Source: Candidatus Krumholzibacteriia bacterium
GTDB taxonomy: Bacteria; Krumholzibacteriota; Krumholzibacteriia; Krumholzibacteriales; Krumholzibacteriaceae
NCBI GenBank assembly: GCA_023131975.1
Contig: JAGLYV010000077.1
Span: 1-64,000 of the forward strand
Direction: 5' to 3'
Length of the DNA: 64,000 nt
Of this stretch, positions 9,007-17,879 are shown piece after piece; the first letter of the stretch is position 1, and every line of letters starts with the position of its first letter. The position numbers and the translations under genes were made by a program. Below the pieces are notes generated by a model, which saw only the letters and a list, made by a program, of their open reading frames with translations, was not told the DNA's origin and searched no databases.

Positions 9007-10749
9007 ATGATGTGGTGGGCCATGTTTTTTATTGCAGGTATGATCGGGGAGAGCGGACCTCCTGTCGTGCCCGCCCTTGAGTTGATCGTGCTACTGATCT
9101 TTGCGGGGATTCTCGCCCGCACACAGTCATCCGACAATATTGATGGGAGATGTGTCGAGAGAGACGCTCTGAGAAGGTGTATCCTCGTCTGTATCACGGG
9201 ACTTCTGATAACCTCGGCTGTCTCCATCTCGGAAGATCTGGCCGGAAACGGGGCCAACGGCCTGGATGAGAGCGGTCGTGTGCCGCGGTGGCAGGAAATT
9301 CCGTTAAAACTCAATTCGATGATAAGCTCGAGGATCGACAGTCCATTATTGAGCAGGGACAGCAACGCTATCCTGAAAGCGTTGATCCTTGCTGACCGGA
9401 AAAGGCTTGATCCTTCGATTCGTGACGGTTTCTCATATCTTGGGGTGGCTCATTATCTTGCCCTGAGCGGGTTGCATCTCGGCGCTATTGCTGGAATCCT
9501 TTCCTGGCTGATGTCACTGCTTCCACTGAAAAGGATCATCAGAGACGTCATACTGCTGGCCTGCCTGGTCCTCTATACAGTAACGGCTGGCACTCCACAT
9601 TCCTTATTAAGGGCGATTGCGTTGCTTATGATGATAAGGTTGATGTTTCTTGCCGGGACGAGAGTCACGTTGCCAGTCGCCCTGATCGCCAGTTCATTTA
9701 TCCTTGTTTCATTCAGGTATTCTCTTCTGAGCAGCCCCGGCTTTCTTCTATCTTTCATGGCGGTTGCCGGGATAGGATATATGGGATTGCCCATAATGGG
9801 AATCCTGGCTCCATATCTTCCGGGCAGAGGGGCAGGCAGAGTGCTGACTTGGTTGGCGGGAGTCGTCTGTATCACGATTTCGGTACAGCTGTTTACCCTG
9901 CCATTGATCCTTGGATTCTTCGGTAGGACACCGGTCCTGGCTTTCATCGTAAATATCCTGCTCGGAGTGCCCATTCTGGCAATTCTGTATATGGGACTGG
10001 TATTCGTGCTACTGCCCGCAGTCTGGATGCAATCGTTTCTTTCGGTGCCAGTGAACATGATCGCCTGGCTCTTCAGGAAACTGCCTGAATCCGTGGGATT
10101 CCTCGGTGGCCCGGCTGTGTATGCGGGGGATGTAGAGTATATGACATATTCTATATCTATTTTTACGGCTTGTCTGTCGCTTGGAGCGGGAAGGTGCTGG
10201 AGAAAACGGCTGCTGCTGGTGTCGGTCGTTGTTCTGACTCTATCTGTCGTGCTTGGAGGGTCGATGAGCCAGGTATGTCAGAGAAGGACCTGGCCGGAAG
10301 AGACGGAATCGAGTGGGAGGTTCCCGAAGGGGATAGAGGTCCTGAACGACGGTAAAGTCTGCCTGATAATCGGCGAGAAACTCAGTAGATATTATGCGGG
10401 GAGACTGGTGATAGACCTCTGGAAATCAGGAGTATCCTCTGTCGATATTGTCATAGTGCTGGGTACAGACGCACAGTCATTGAGAGGGATTACCGGTGTG
10501 GGCCGCAAGATGAGGGCAGGACATCTTATCTGCAGCCCCTTTCTGGGTTTGAATGATCGACTATTCAGCTCGAAAATCCGTTCTTCGTTCGATCGGGTGA
10601 CATTATTAAGGGCAGATACGACATTTACTATGGGAGAATCGACGATATTTCTCGAGGCTTCTGAGAATCTGCCTCCGAGGGGTTGCAGCGTAAGCCTGGA
10701 GAGCGCCGGGTTAAGATTAAAAATAGTCTCATTGCCCGACTCCTACTAG
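9007..10749 (+). CDS. comEC: ComEC/Rec2-family DNA uptake channel with eroded C-terminal domain
   Basis: About 580 residues from ATG 9007 (GGGGAGG ends six bases upstream); the ORF track begins at 8980 with a weaker RBS. Several hydrophobic segments open the protein. The central ~300 residues are the competence domain, with 'HYLALSGLHLGAIAG' and the second signature 'GTPHSLLRAIALLMM', amid many transmembrane helices. ComEC forms the inner-membrane channel for single-stranded DNA in natural transformation. The last ~150 residues are in the place of the metallo-beta-lactamase-like nuclease domain, but I see no HxHxDH motif, so it is either degenerate or absent. The N-terminal OB-fold region is also short. 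No other com genes are in the window. Confidence 0.85.
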   Translation: MMWWAMFFIAGMIGESGPPVVPALELIVLLIFAGILARTQSSDNIDGRCVERDALRRCILVCITGLLITSAVSISEDLAGNGANGLDESGRVPRWQEIPLKLNSMISSRIDSPLLSRDSNAILKALILADRKRLDPSIRDGFSYLGVAHYLALSGLHLGAIAGILSWLMSLLPLKRIIRDVILLACLVLYTVTAGTPHSLLRAIALLMMIRLMFLAGTRVTLPVALIASSFILVSFRYSLLSSPGFLLSFMAVAGIGYMGLPIMGILAPYLPGRGAGRVLTWLAGVVCITISVQLFTLPLILGFFGRTPVLAFIVNILLGVPILAILYMGLVFVLLPAVWMQSFLSVPVNMIAWLFRKLPESVGFLGGPAVYAGDVEYMTYSISIFTACLSLGAGRCWRKRLLLVSVVVLTLSVVLGGSMSQVCQRRTWPEETESSGRFPKGIEVLNDGKVCLIIGEKLSRYYAGRLVIDLWKSGVSSVDIVIVLGTDAQSLRGITGVGRKMRAGHLICSPFLGLNDRLFSSKIRSSFDRVTLLRADTTFTMGESTIFLEASENLPPRGCSVSLESAGLRLKIVSLPDSY

Positions 10750-10834
10750 TAATGCACACAAGATGTTATATGTGAGACTTAAATTGGTACATGAGGTGCG
10801 TGACTCTGGCTGGGCTTTTCTCCTCAATGCCTGC

Positions 10835-10862
10835 TTGACTTGAGAGTATTGATGGGGATAAT
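10835..10862 (+). promoter_or_regulatory. Candidate sigma-70 promoter of the purine operon
   Basis: TTGACT, a 16-base spacer and GATAAT (five of six at each box) lie in the ~195-base gap before purN. About 80 bases of leader would follow, including a GC-rich stretch (10873-10910) without a clear stable stem. I do not see a purine or other riboswitch aptamer. Confidence 0.45.
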
Positions 10863-10944
10863 ATCCACTTATTGGCCTGGTGGCGCCCGGAGGCGGACTG
10901 CCCGGCCTCTCTGTTTAGTCAATTGACTGAGAATCTGGAGAAAG

Positions 10945-11568
10945 ATGGGAACAGATATCAAGATAGCGGTGCTCGCTTCAGGCAGGGGGAGTAATTTCAA
11001 AGCTCTGGCGGAGGCGACATCTGATGAAAGTTTCCCCGCGAAGACGGTTCTTCTGATGGTCGACAATCCTGACGCGGGAGCTCTCGCCTATGCCTCGAAG
11101 TCGGGAATAGCGGCCGAAGTGGTCGATTGTGGCAGCAGAAGAGGGTCGATGACCCCGGAAAGCAGTGAATCGATGGCGGAACTCTGCGCCAGACACGAGA
11201 TAGACCTTATATGTCTCGCCGGATTCATGCGAATCGTGAAGGGGAAACTGCTCGACAGATATGCCGGTAGGATGATGAATATACATCCGGCTCTTCTTCC
11301 AAGTTTCAAGGGGCTGGATGCTCAGGAGCAGGCTGTTGACTATGGTGTGAAATTGTCGGGGTGTACGGTCCATTTTGTAGACAAGGGGATAGACACCGGA
11401 GCAATCATAATACAGAAAGTGGTTCCGATCGAGAATGATGATACGGCGGAGTCGCTGAGCATCAAGATATTGCGCGAGGAGCACAGGGCATACCCTGAAG
11501 CAGTCAGGCTATTCGCGGAAAAAAGGTTGAAGATCCGAGAAAGGAGGGTTTTCATTGATGATGAATGA
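10945..11568 (+). CDS. purN: Phosphoribosylglycinamide formyltransferase
   Basis: 207 residues, normal length for PurN. The N-terminus 'KIAVLASGRGSNFKAL' binds the phosphate of GAR. 'MNIHPALLPSFKG' carries the catalytic Asn and His, and 'GCTVHFVDKGIDTG' provides the remaining catalytic His and Asp. The enzyme transfers a formyl group from 10-formyl-THF to GAR, step three of purine synthesis. It is the first gene of purN-purC-purH-guaA, behind a candidate promoter, and its 3' end overlaps the start of purC by 11 bases, suggesting translational coupling. Confidence 0.97.
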   Translation: MGTDIKIAVLASGRGSNFKALAEATSDESFPAKTVLLMVDNPDAGALAYASKSGIAAEVVDCGSRRGSMTPESSESMAELCARHEIDLICLAGFMRIVKGKLLDRYAGRMMNIHPALLPSFKGLDAQEQAVDYGVKLSGCTVHFVDKGIDTGAIIIQKVVPIENDDTAESLSIKILREEHRAYPEAVRLFAEKRLKIRERRVFIDDE

Positions 11569-12472
11569 GAAAAAAGGGATGGATGGGGGAGAGGCCCTGC
11601 CGGGGATCGAACCTGCGTATAGAGGGAAAGTAAGGGACATATATGACCTGGGGGATAAACTGCTGATCGTCGCCTCAGACAGGGTATCAGCCTACGACTC
11701 GGTCATCCCGACTCCGATCCCGGGAAAGGGAGCGGTCCTTAATATGATATCGGCGGCCTGGTTCGGATGGTTCGGAGACCTCCCCAATCATATGATAAGT
11801 GTGGAGGTAAGTGAGTATCCGGAACCGTTCAATGGTTTCGAAAAAGAGCTTTCGGGAAGATCGATGCTCGTCAGAAAAGCCGAGAGGATCGACCTGGAGT
11901 GCATCGTGCGAGGATATATCTCGGGATCAGGCTGGAAAGATTATCAGAAGACCGGAGCGGTCTGCGGAATAGAGCTCCCTGAAGGACTCCAGCTTTCACA
12001 GAAACTCGAGCAACCTCTCTTTACTCCTTCGACAAAGGCTGATTCGGGGCATGACGAGAATGTCTCATTGGATGAGGCCGCGAAGATCGTCGGAGAAGAT
12101 ACGGTCGAGGCCGTGAAGAAGATGAGCCTCGATATTTTTACAAGAGCCTGTGATTACGCCCTGACCAAAGGGATCATCATCGCGGACACGAAGTTCGAAT
12201 TCGGGCGGGTCGATGGAGAGATCGTGATCATCGACGAAGTCCTTACTCCTGATTCGTCGAGATTCTGGCTTGTCGAAGAGTATGAGCCAGGAAAGCAGCA
12301 GAGAAGCCTCGATAAACAGTACGTACGCGATTATCTCGATAAAATCGGTTGGGATCATGATCCCCCTGCACCGGAGTTGCCTGCCGAGGTCGTTTCAAAG
12401 ACAGTAGAACGTTACAGGATGGCGGTGAAGAATCTCTTCCCTGACCTTGATATTGAAAGGTATTTTAAATGA
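11558..12472 (+). CDS. purC: Phosphoribosylaminoimidazole-succinocarboxamide synthase (SAICAR synthetase)
   Basis: 304 residues. ATG 11558 sits nine bases after AGGAGGG; the ORF track uses an upstream in-frame TTG. 'YRGKVRDIYDLGDKLLIVAS' and 'DRVSAYDSVIPTPIPGKG' are the ATP- and CAIR-binding signatures, and 'DTKFEFGRVDGEIVIIDEV' is the conserved C-terminal motif. At ~300 residues it is the longer form, nearer the yeast Ade1 type than the ~240-residue E. coli enzyme. It condenses CAIR with aspartate using ATP. It overlaps purN at its start and purH (ATGA) at its end. Confidence 0.97.
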   Translation: MMNEKKGMDGGEALPGIEPAYRGKVRDIYDLGDKLLIVASDRVSAYDSVIPTPIPGKGAVLNMISAAWFGWFGDLPNHMISVEVSEYPEPFNGFEKELSGRSMLVRKAERIDLECIVRGYISGSGWKDYQKTGAVCGIELPEGLQLSQKLEQPLFTPSTKADSGHDENVSLDEAAKIVGEDTVEAVKKMSLDIFTRACDYALTKGIIIADTKFEFGRVDGEIVIIDEVLTPDSSRFWLVEEYEPGKQQRSLDKQYVRDYLDKIGWDHDPPAPELPAEVVSKTVERYRMAVKNLFPDLDIERYFK

Positions 12473-14031
12473 GCAAAAAGATCAAAAGAGCCTTGATAAG
12501 TGTCACCGACAAAAGTGGCCTCGAAGAATTCGCGCGGGGGCTTGCACAGAGAGGCATTGAGATCATTGCTTCCGGCGGAACGGCAGCGGCTGTGAGTAAG
12601 GCTGGAATAGATGTCATCGAGATCAGTGACTTGACAGGATTTCCGGAATGCATGGACGGCAGGGTCAAGACACTCCACCCCAAGATACATGGCGGGATCC
12701 TCGCTGACAGGGAAAAGGACTCGCATCTCGAACAGGCCGAGACTCTCGGAATCGGACTTATAGACCTTGTCGCGGTCAACCTGTACAGATTCAGGGAGGC
12801 GGCCGCTGATCCGAAACTCGACGAAAAGGGCAAGATCGAGCAGATAGACATAGGTGGACCGACACTCATCAGATCGGCCGCGAAGAATTACCATTCCGTC
12901 GCGATCGTCGTGGACCCGGAAGATTATTCACGGATATTGGACGAACTTGACGCGGAGAACGGGGAAACGACACTCGATACAAGGCGGACACTTGCTTCCA
13001 AAGCCTTTCACCACACGGCATCGTATGACGCTGCTATATCTGGTTTCTTCGATTCTATCGAACACCCTGACGGATTGCCCGAGGAAAAGATCACCGTTTA
13101 CAGGCGCTCTCGTTCATTGAGGTACGGAGAGAATCCGCATCAGCAGGCGGCACTTTATATCTCCGCATCTCCGGAAGGCTGTTTTACCGATTTTGTACAG
13201 CATCAGGGAAAGGAACTTTCCTTTAACAATATCCAGGATATGTGGGCGGCTTTCCTTTTGGGAAAGGACCTGGGGCCGGGCTCTTGCTCGATCCTGAAGC
13301 ATATGAATCCTTGTGGTGCCGCGAAAGGTGCCGATCCCCTGGAGAATTTTATACGTGCCAGAAAAACGGACCCTCTGTCGGCCTTTGGCAGCATTATCTG
13401 CGTAAACGATATTGTTGATGGAGAGCTTGCCGAAGCGACGAAATCCGGTTTCGTTGAAGTGGTCCTGGCCAGAGGATTCACAGAAGGCGCGCTTGACACT
13501 CTGAAGAAAAAAAAGAACCTTCGGCTGATCACCGTGCCGGAAACTGAATGGAACAGGGATGTCTCTGGATGGACAAGCAGGGAGGCAGGAGACATGATGC
13601 TTCTCCAGAAGAGAGATATCGGATTTCCCGAACTCGACAACCTTGAAGTCGTGACCTCGCGCAAGCCCGATGAAGAAGAGATGAAAGCGATGATCCTCGC
13701 CTGGAAGGTAGTAAAACATATCAAATCAAACGGGATCGTCATCTGTGATTCGGCAGGCACGATCGGAGTCGGAGCCGGGCAGATGAGCAGGGTGGATTCA
13801 TGCAGGATAGCCGTCGATAAGGCACGGAGGGCGGATATGATGATCGAGGGAGGATCGGCTGGTTCAGATGCCTTTTTCCCCTTCCCGGACGGAGTAGAAT
13901 ATCTGGTCGAGGCAGGTGTAAAGAATATCATTCAGCCCGGCGGATCCATAAGAGACGAAGAAGTGATCGCCGCAGCCGACAAACTGGGCATTACGATGGT
14001 GATCACAGGCACGAGGCATTTCAGACACTAG
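12469..14031 (+). CDS. purH: Bifunctional AICAR transformylase / IMP cyclohydrolase
   Basis: 520 residues, full length. Residues ~1-195 are the MGS-like IMP cyclohydrolase domain ('ALISVTDKSGLEEFAR', 'GRVKTLHPKIHGGIL'). The remainder is the transformylase domain, with 'LRYGENPHQQAAL' and 'SDAFFPFPDGVE'. It carries out the last two steps to IMP, using 10-formyl-THF. Its ATG overlaps the purC stop by four bases (ATGA). guaA follows 15 bases later, so IMP production and GMP synthesis are in one transcription unit. Confidence 0.98.
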   Translation: MSKKIKRALISVTDKSGLEEFARGLAQRGIEIIASGGTAAAVSKAGIDVIEISDLTGFPECMDGRVKTLHPKIHGGILADREKDSHLEQAETLGIGLIDLVAVNLYRFREAAADPKLDEKGKIEQIDIGGPTLIRSAAKNYHSVAIVVDPEDYSRILDELDAENGETTLDTRRTLASKAFHHTASYDAAISGFFDSIEHPDGLPEEKITVYRRSRSLRYGENPHQQAALYISASPEGCFTDFVQHQGKELSFNNIQDMWAAFLLGKDLGPGSCSILKHMNPCGAAKGADPLENFIRARKTDPLSAFGSIICVNDIVDGELAEATKSGFVEVVLARGFTEGALDTLKKKKNLRLITVPETEWNRDVSGWTSREAGDMMLLQKRDIGFPELDNLEVVTSRKPDEEEMKAMILAWKVVKHIKSNGIVICDSAGTIGVGAGQMSRVDSCRIAVDKARRADMMIEGGSAGSDAFFPFPDGVEYLVEAGVKNIIQPGGSIRDEEVIAAADKLGITMVITGTRHFRH

Positions 14032-14046
14032 AAGACAGGATCGAAG

Positions 14047-15594
14047 ATGAGCGACTGGAGTGGTGAGAGTATTGTAATCCTTGATTTTGGTTCACAGTAC
14101 ACACAGTTGATAGCGAGGAAAATCAGAGCCCAGAAAGTGTTTTCGAACATTTTGCCGAATTCCGCGTCAATCGATGAGATAGTCGCTGAAAAACCTGCCG
14201 GGATCATTCTTTCGGGAAGCCCGGCGAGTGTCCTGGGCAAAAAGGCTCCGGGTCTGAAGGCCGACATTTTCTCCCTTGGCCTGCCTGTCCTCGGCGTCTG
14301 TTACGGTATGCAGCTGATCTCCATCGACAGGGGGGGGAACGTCGACAAGTCGGATCACAGGGAATTCGGCCATACGGTGATCGATGTGGAAAGCGATAAT
14401 CCTCTATTCCGCGGGACTCCCGCCAAGCAACGTGTCTGGATGAGCCATGGTGACAAGGTGAATTCTCTTCCTGCCGGGTTTGAGACCATAGCATCCACAG
14501 AGGGTTGTCCGATCGCCGCTATGGAGAACAGGAAAGAAAGAATATTCGGTCTCCAGTTCCATCCCGAGGTGTATCACACAGATCATGGAGAGGCTATTCT
14601 CAGGAATTTCATTATCGATATCTGTGGATGCGAACCGACATGGAGCTCTGCCAGTTTTGCCGACCGCGAGATAGAGAAGATAAGAGAAACGGTAGGAGAA
14701 TCCAGGGTACTCTGCGCGGTGAGCGGAGGTGTAGACAGTTCAGTGATGGCGGTTCTTGTCGACAAGGCCATCGGGAAACGACTCTGTCCCGTATTCGTCG
14801 ATAATGGACTGCTCCGGGACAGGGAAGCCGAGGAAGTGAAAGAACTGCTTTCGGAATACCTGACGACTGATCTCGTATTCGTGGACGCGGCTGATGAATT
14901 CCTGAAAAGGCTGGATGGAGTCACTGACGCGGAGAAGAAACGGAAGATCATTGGAAAGTGCTTTATAGATATATTTGAAGAGCAGAGTAGAATACATGGA
15001 CCTTTTGATTTTCTCGCGCAGGGCACTTTATACCCCGACATCATCGAGAGCCGCTCGACAGTCGGTCCGTCGGCAACGATAAAATCACATCATAATGTCG
15101 GTGGGTTGCCCGAAGATATGAAGTTTGATCTGGTGGAACCTCTTTCCCTGCTCTTCAAGGACGAAGTCAGGGAGGTAGGAATGTATCTCGGGCTTCCTGA
15201 ACGGCAGATCAAAAGACATCCGTTCCCTGGCCCCGGCCTTGCGGTGAGAGTGCCGGGGGCCATCAGAAGACCCGACCTGGACGTTCTGCGCCAGGTGGAC
15301 AGGATCTTCATAGACGGCCTGAAAAAAAGTGGACTTTACGATGAAGTGTGGCAGGCGTTCGCGGTACTGCTTCCGGTGAAAAGCGTGGGTGTGATGGGTG
15401 ATGAAAGGACGTATCAGAACGCGGTTGTCCTGCGAGCTGTCACGAGTACCGATGGGATGACGGCGGACTGGGCAAAGCTGCCATTCGATTTTCTACAGGA
15501 TATATCTAACGAGATAATAAACCGTGTCGACGGGGTTAATAGAGTCGTTTACGATATCAGCACAAAACCGCCAAGCACGATCGAGTGGGAGTGA
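14047..15594 (+). CDS. guaA: GMP synthase (glutamine-hydrolysing)
   Basis: 515 residues. The N-terminal class I amidotransferase has nucleophile Cys in 'LGVCYGMQLIS' and the His/Glu pair in 'LQFHPEVYHT'. The ATP pyrophosphatase P-loop is 'AVSGGVDSSVMAVL'. The C-terminal dimerisation domain ends in the XMP-binding 'TKPPSTIEWE'. It converts XMP to GMP using glutamine and ATP. It is last in the purine operon, so the operon favours the guanylate branch; guaB and purA are not in the window. Start: ATG 14047 after AGGA. Confidence 0.98.
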   Translation: MSDWSGESIVILDFGSQYTQLIARKIRAQKVFSNILPNSASIDEIVAEKPAGIILSGSPASVLGKKAPGLKADIFSLGLPVLGVCYGMQLISIDRGGNVDKSDHREFGHTVIDVESDNPLFRGTPAKQRVWMSHGDKVNSLPAGFETIASTEGCPIAAMENRKERIFGLQFHPEVYHTDHGEAILRNFIIDICGCEPTWSSASFADREIEKIRETVGESRVLCAVSGGVDSSVMAVLVDKAIGKRLCPVFVDNGLLRDREAEEVKELLSEYLTTDLVFVDAADEFLKRLDGVTDAEKKRKIIGKCFIDIFEEQSRIHGPFDFLAQGTLYPDIIESRSTVGPSATIKSHHNVGGLPEDMKFDLVEPLSLLFKDEVREVGMYLGLPERQIKRHPFPGPGLAVRVPGAIRRPDLDVLRQVDRIFIDGLKKSGLYDEVWQAFAVLLPVKSVGVMGDERTYQNAVVLRAVTSTDGMTADWAKLPFDFLQDISNEIINRVDGVNRVVYDISTKPPSTIEWE

Positions 15595-15683
15595 CCGGTA
15601 GAATACGTTTTCTCTTCTGGCACCCAACTTGCCCTTCCTGTTCCAGTTAATACCCTGATTGTTCGAGAGGTAATAGTACAGGT

Positions 15684-17879
15684 ATGTCAAAATTGTGTAA
15701 CCGTTTGTCAATATTAGTGTTATTAGCAATAACAATCCCTTCGTCGAGCCTGGCGATAGCACGGGACATCCATGTCTGGAGAGGAGAATACGCGAAAGCT
15801 GTGCCGGGAATGCATCATCTTCTCGAGCCGGAAGACGTGCCTTATCTGGTAATGGCTGGAGACCTGAAGCGGGCATCAGAGGCGCTTCGGGGCGATAATG
15901 ATGAGTTATTGAAAGCTTTTATTTCGTTCAGGGCTGATGAATGGGCTGCTGTCATCGATGATTCCATGGGAGCCAATACAAATCCATGGCTTGAAGCATA
16001 CCGGAAATTTATGAGGTCATATTCTTTTCTGAAGATGGATCTGCCGGACAGCGCGATATCCGTTTCGAAGATGTTTCTGGCGGATTCTTTGACTGCCGAC
16101 CGATCCCTGGCTGGCACTTTCATATGGAAGCGGGTAATGACTCTCTACGCCAGAGCTCTTCTCCGCGCCGGAAGGGTCGGTCCAGATATTCTGAAGACAG
16201 TGGATGTGAAAGATGTCGATGTCGATACTCTGGTCGATCTTGCGGACTGCCTTTTTTCGAATGGGTGGTACGACTCCGCTAACATTCTGATCCTGGAAGC
16301 TTCGAAAAAGAGACCTGGGCCGGATGCGAGGAAGAAGCTCAAAGAAATCCTTCTTTCAGAGGAATGGAAAGGCAGGGGAACCTCTCCTCCTGACCTGGCC
16401 AGGATTGCCCGCAATGCGATTGCCGCCGGGATGCCGGATGCTGGTGCCAGGGTAGTCGATGTGCTGGAAGAAGCAGGGCATGACAGGTGGGAACTGCATT
16501 ATCTAAAAGGCCTCATCCTGGAAAAAAGAGGTCGCAGGAGAGCCGCAAGAAAAAAATTCAAGGAGATATTCAACTCCGGAGCTCCGGTAAAGATCAAGAA
16601 AAATTCGCTTCTTCGGATCGCCTCGATCGATTATCGCCTCAACAGGATGGAAAGGTCGGCCGCTAATTACCGTATGTTCGGCGTCTACTATCCCAACGAC
16701 AGGAGAGCGGAGAACGCAATAGATATTTCAGCGAGGATCAATATATCACAAAGAAAATGGGATAAGGCAATCGATACCTGGGACCTGACAAGGCGAAAGG
16801 GTCCCGTTTCGGATGTCGGACGCAATTCGGTTATCAGCGAAGCAGCGCTGTGTATCAGGCTTGGTCGGCGCAGTCAGGCAAGAGGCATACTATATTCGTT
16901 ATTGCCTCATGTTGACGGAAGAAGCAGAGCCGGGGCGCTTTACTGGATGTACAGGGCCAGTGACGATCCTGATTCGTTGGAAAAATGGGAAAAAAGCCTG
17001 GGAGAGGTCGTGCCCTGGTCGGTCTATTCTCTCGCCATAAAAAACGAAGAGAACCTCAATGCCGGCGGGCTTGAAGGATTCATGACTGATGACATAAAGA
17101 GACTCGAGATCGAGGAACGGGCAGAATATGAAAAAATCAGATCGCGGATGATTCTTATGAGACAAGGCTGTGAATCTCTGCTGATGGATGCCTTCGACTA
17201 CCTTGTCGACAGGGGGCTTCTTGATGAAGCCTCCGAACTTGCTGCCATTGCGGGATCTGGTACCGGTAAGGACGGCTGGTTGCCCTGGTATATCTATTGC
17301 CGTTTCAGGGAAAAGGGGATGACCGGGGAGAGCCTGTCGATCCTGCACAGCGTCAGAAATTACCCGGGGGGTGAGTCTGTTCCGATCAGACTTTTGTATC
17401 CCATCGCATATTCCGGAATGATCGCGGAATATTCTAAAAAATATAATATCCCGCCGGAACTTGTCCTCAGTGTCATTCGCGAGGAAAGTTCTTTTGATGA
17501 CGATGTGGTTTCACCCGCGGGAGCTGTCGGGCTGATGCAGGTGATGCCTTCGACCGGGCGATGGATCGGAGAGAAGCTGAAGGTCAGGAATTTTGATAAG
17601 TCTTATTTGTCAGAACCCTGGTTTAATATTTCAGCAGGTACATGGTATCTGAGGTTTCTCCTCGACAGAAGCGATGAATCGATTGTGGGCGCCCTGGCCG
17701 CGTACAATGCTGGAAACAGAAAGATGGCTTCCTGGAGAAAAGAATATGATCCGTCAGTCGACCCCATGATGGCTATGGAACTGATAGGGATCAAAGAAAC
17801 AAGGGAATATGTGAGGCGTGTAATGTCGACGATGGCGATGTACAGGACCATATATATGGACAATGGGGTCGAGAGATGA
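15684..17879 (+). CDS. slt: Soluble lytic murein transglycosylase (Slt family)
   Basis: 731 residues. An N-terminal signal peptide ends near residue 26. Residues ~30-570 are an all-helical, TPR-like superhelix as in Slt70. The C-terminal SLT domain (~590-715) has catalytic Glu in 'SVIREESSFD', then 'SPAGAVGLMQVMPSTG' and 'ALAAYNAGNRKM'. It is a periplasmic exo-acting transglycosylase that makes 1,6-anhydromuropeptides. The stop overlaps the next ORF by four bases (ATGA), so the NHL-repeat protein is translationally coupled to it. This is the second lytic transglycosylase in the window besides MltD. Confidence 0.93.
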   Translation: MSKLCNRLSILVLLAITIPSSSLAIARDIHVWRGEYAKAVPGMHHLLEPEDVPYLVMAGDLKRASEALRGDNDELLKAFISFRADEWAAVIDDSMGANTNPWLEAYRKFMRSYSFLKMDLPDSAISVSKMFLADSLTADRSLAGTFIWKRVMTLYARALLRAGRVGPDILKTVDVKDVDVDTLVDLADCLFSNGWYDSANILILEASKKRPGPDARKKLKEILLSEEWKGRGTSPPDLARIARNAIAAGMPDAGARVVDVLEEAGHDRWELHYLKGLILEKRGRRRAARKKFKEIFNSGAPVKIKKNSLLRIASIDYRLNRMERSAANYRMFGVYYPNDRRAENAIDISARINISQRKWDKAIDTWDLTRRKGPVSDVGRNSVISEAALCIRLGRRSQARGILYSLLPHVDGRSRAGALYWMYRASDDPDSLEKWEKSLGEVVPWSVYSLAIKNEENLNAGGLEGFMTDDIKRLEIEERAEYEKIRSRMILMRQGCESLLMDAFDYLVDRGLLDEASELAAIAGSGTGKDGWLPWYIYCRFREKGMTGESLSILHSVRNYPGGESVPIRLLYPIAYSGMIAEYSKKYNIPPELVLSVIREESSFDDDVVSPAGAVGLMQVMPSTGRWIGEKLKVRNFDKSYLSEPWFNISAGTWYLRFLLDRSDESIVGALAAYNAGNRKMASWRKEYDPSVDPMMAMELIGIKETREYVRRVMSTMAMYRTIYMDNGVER

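Noticed and set aside
10873-10910. GC-rich stretch in the purN leader as possible riboswitch or attenuator
   Set aside because: Only short GAGGC/GCCTC pairing is visible and no known aptamer pattern.
13203-13931. 242-residue minus-strand ORF inside purH
   Set aside because: Ser/Pro-rich, typical of antisense translation; purH motifs occupy the plus strand throughout.
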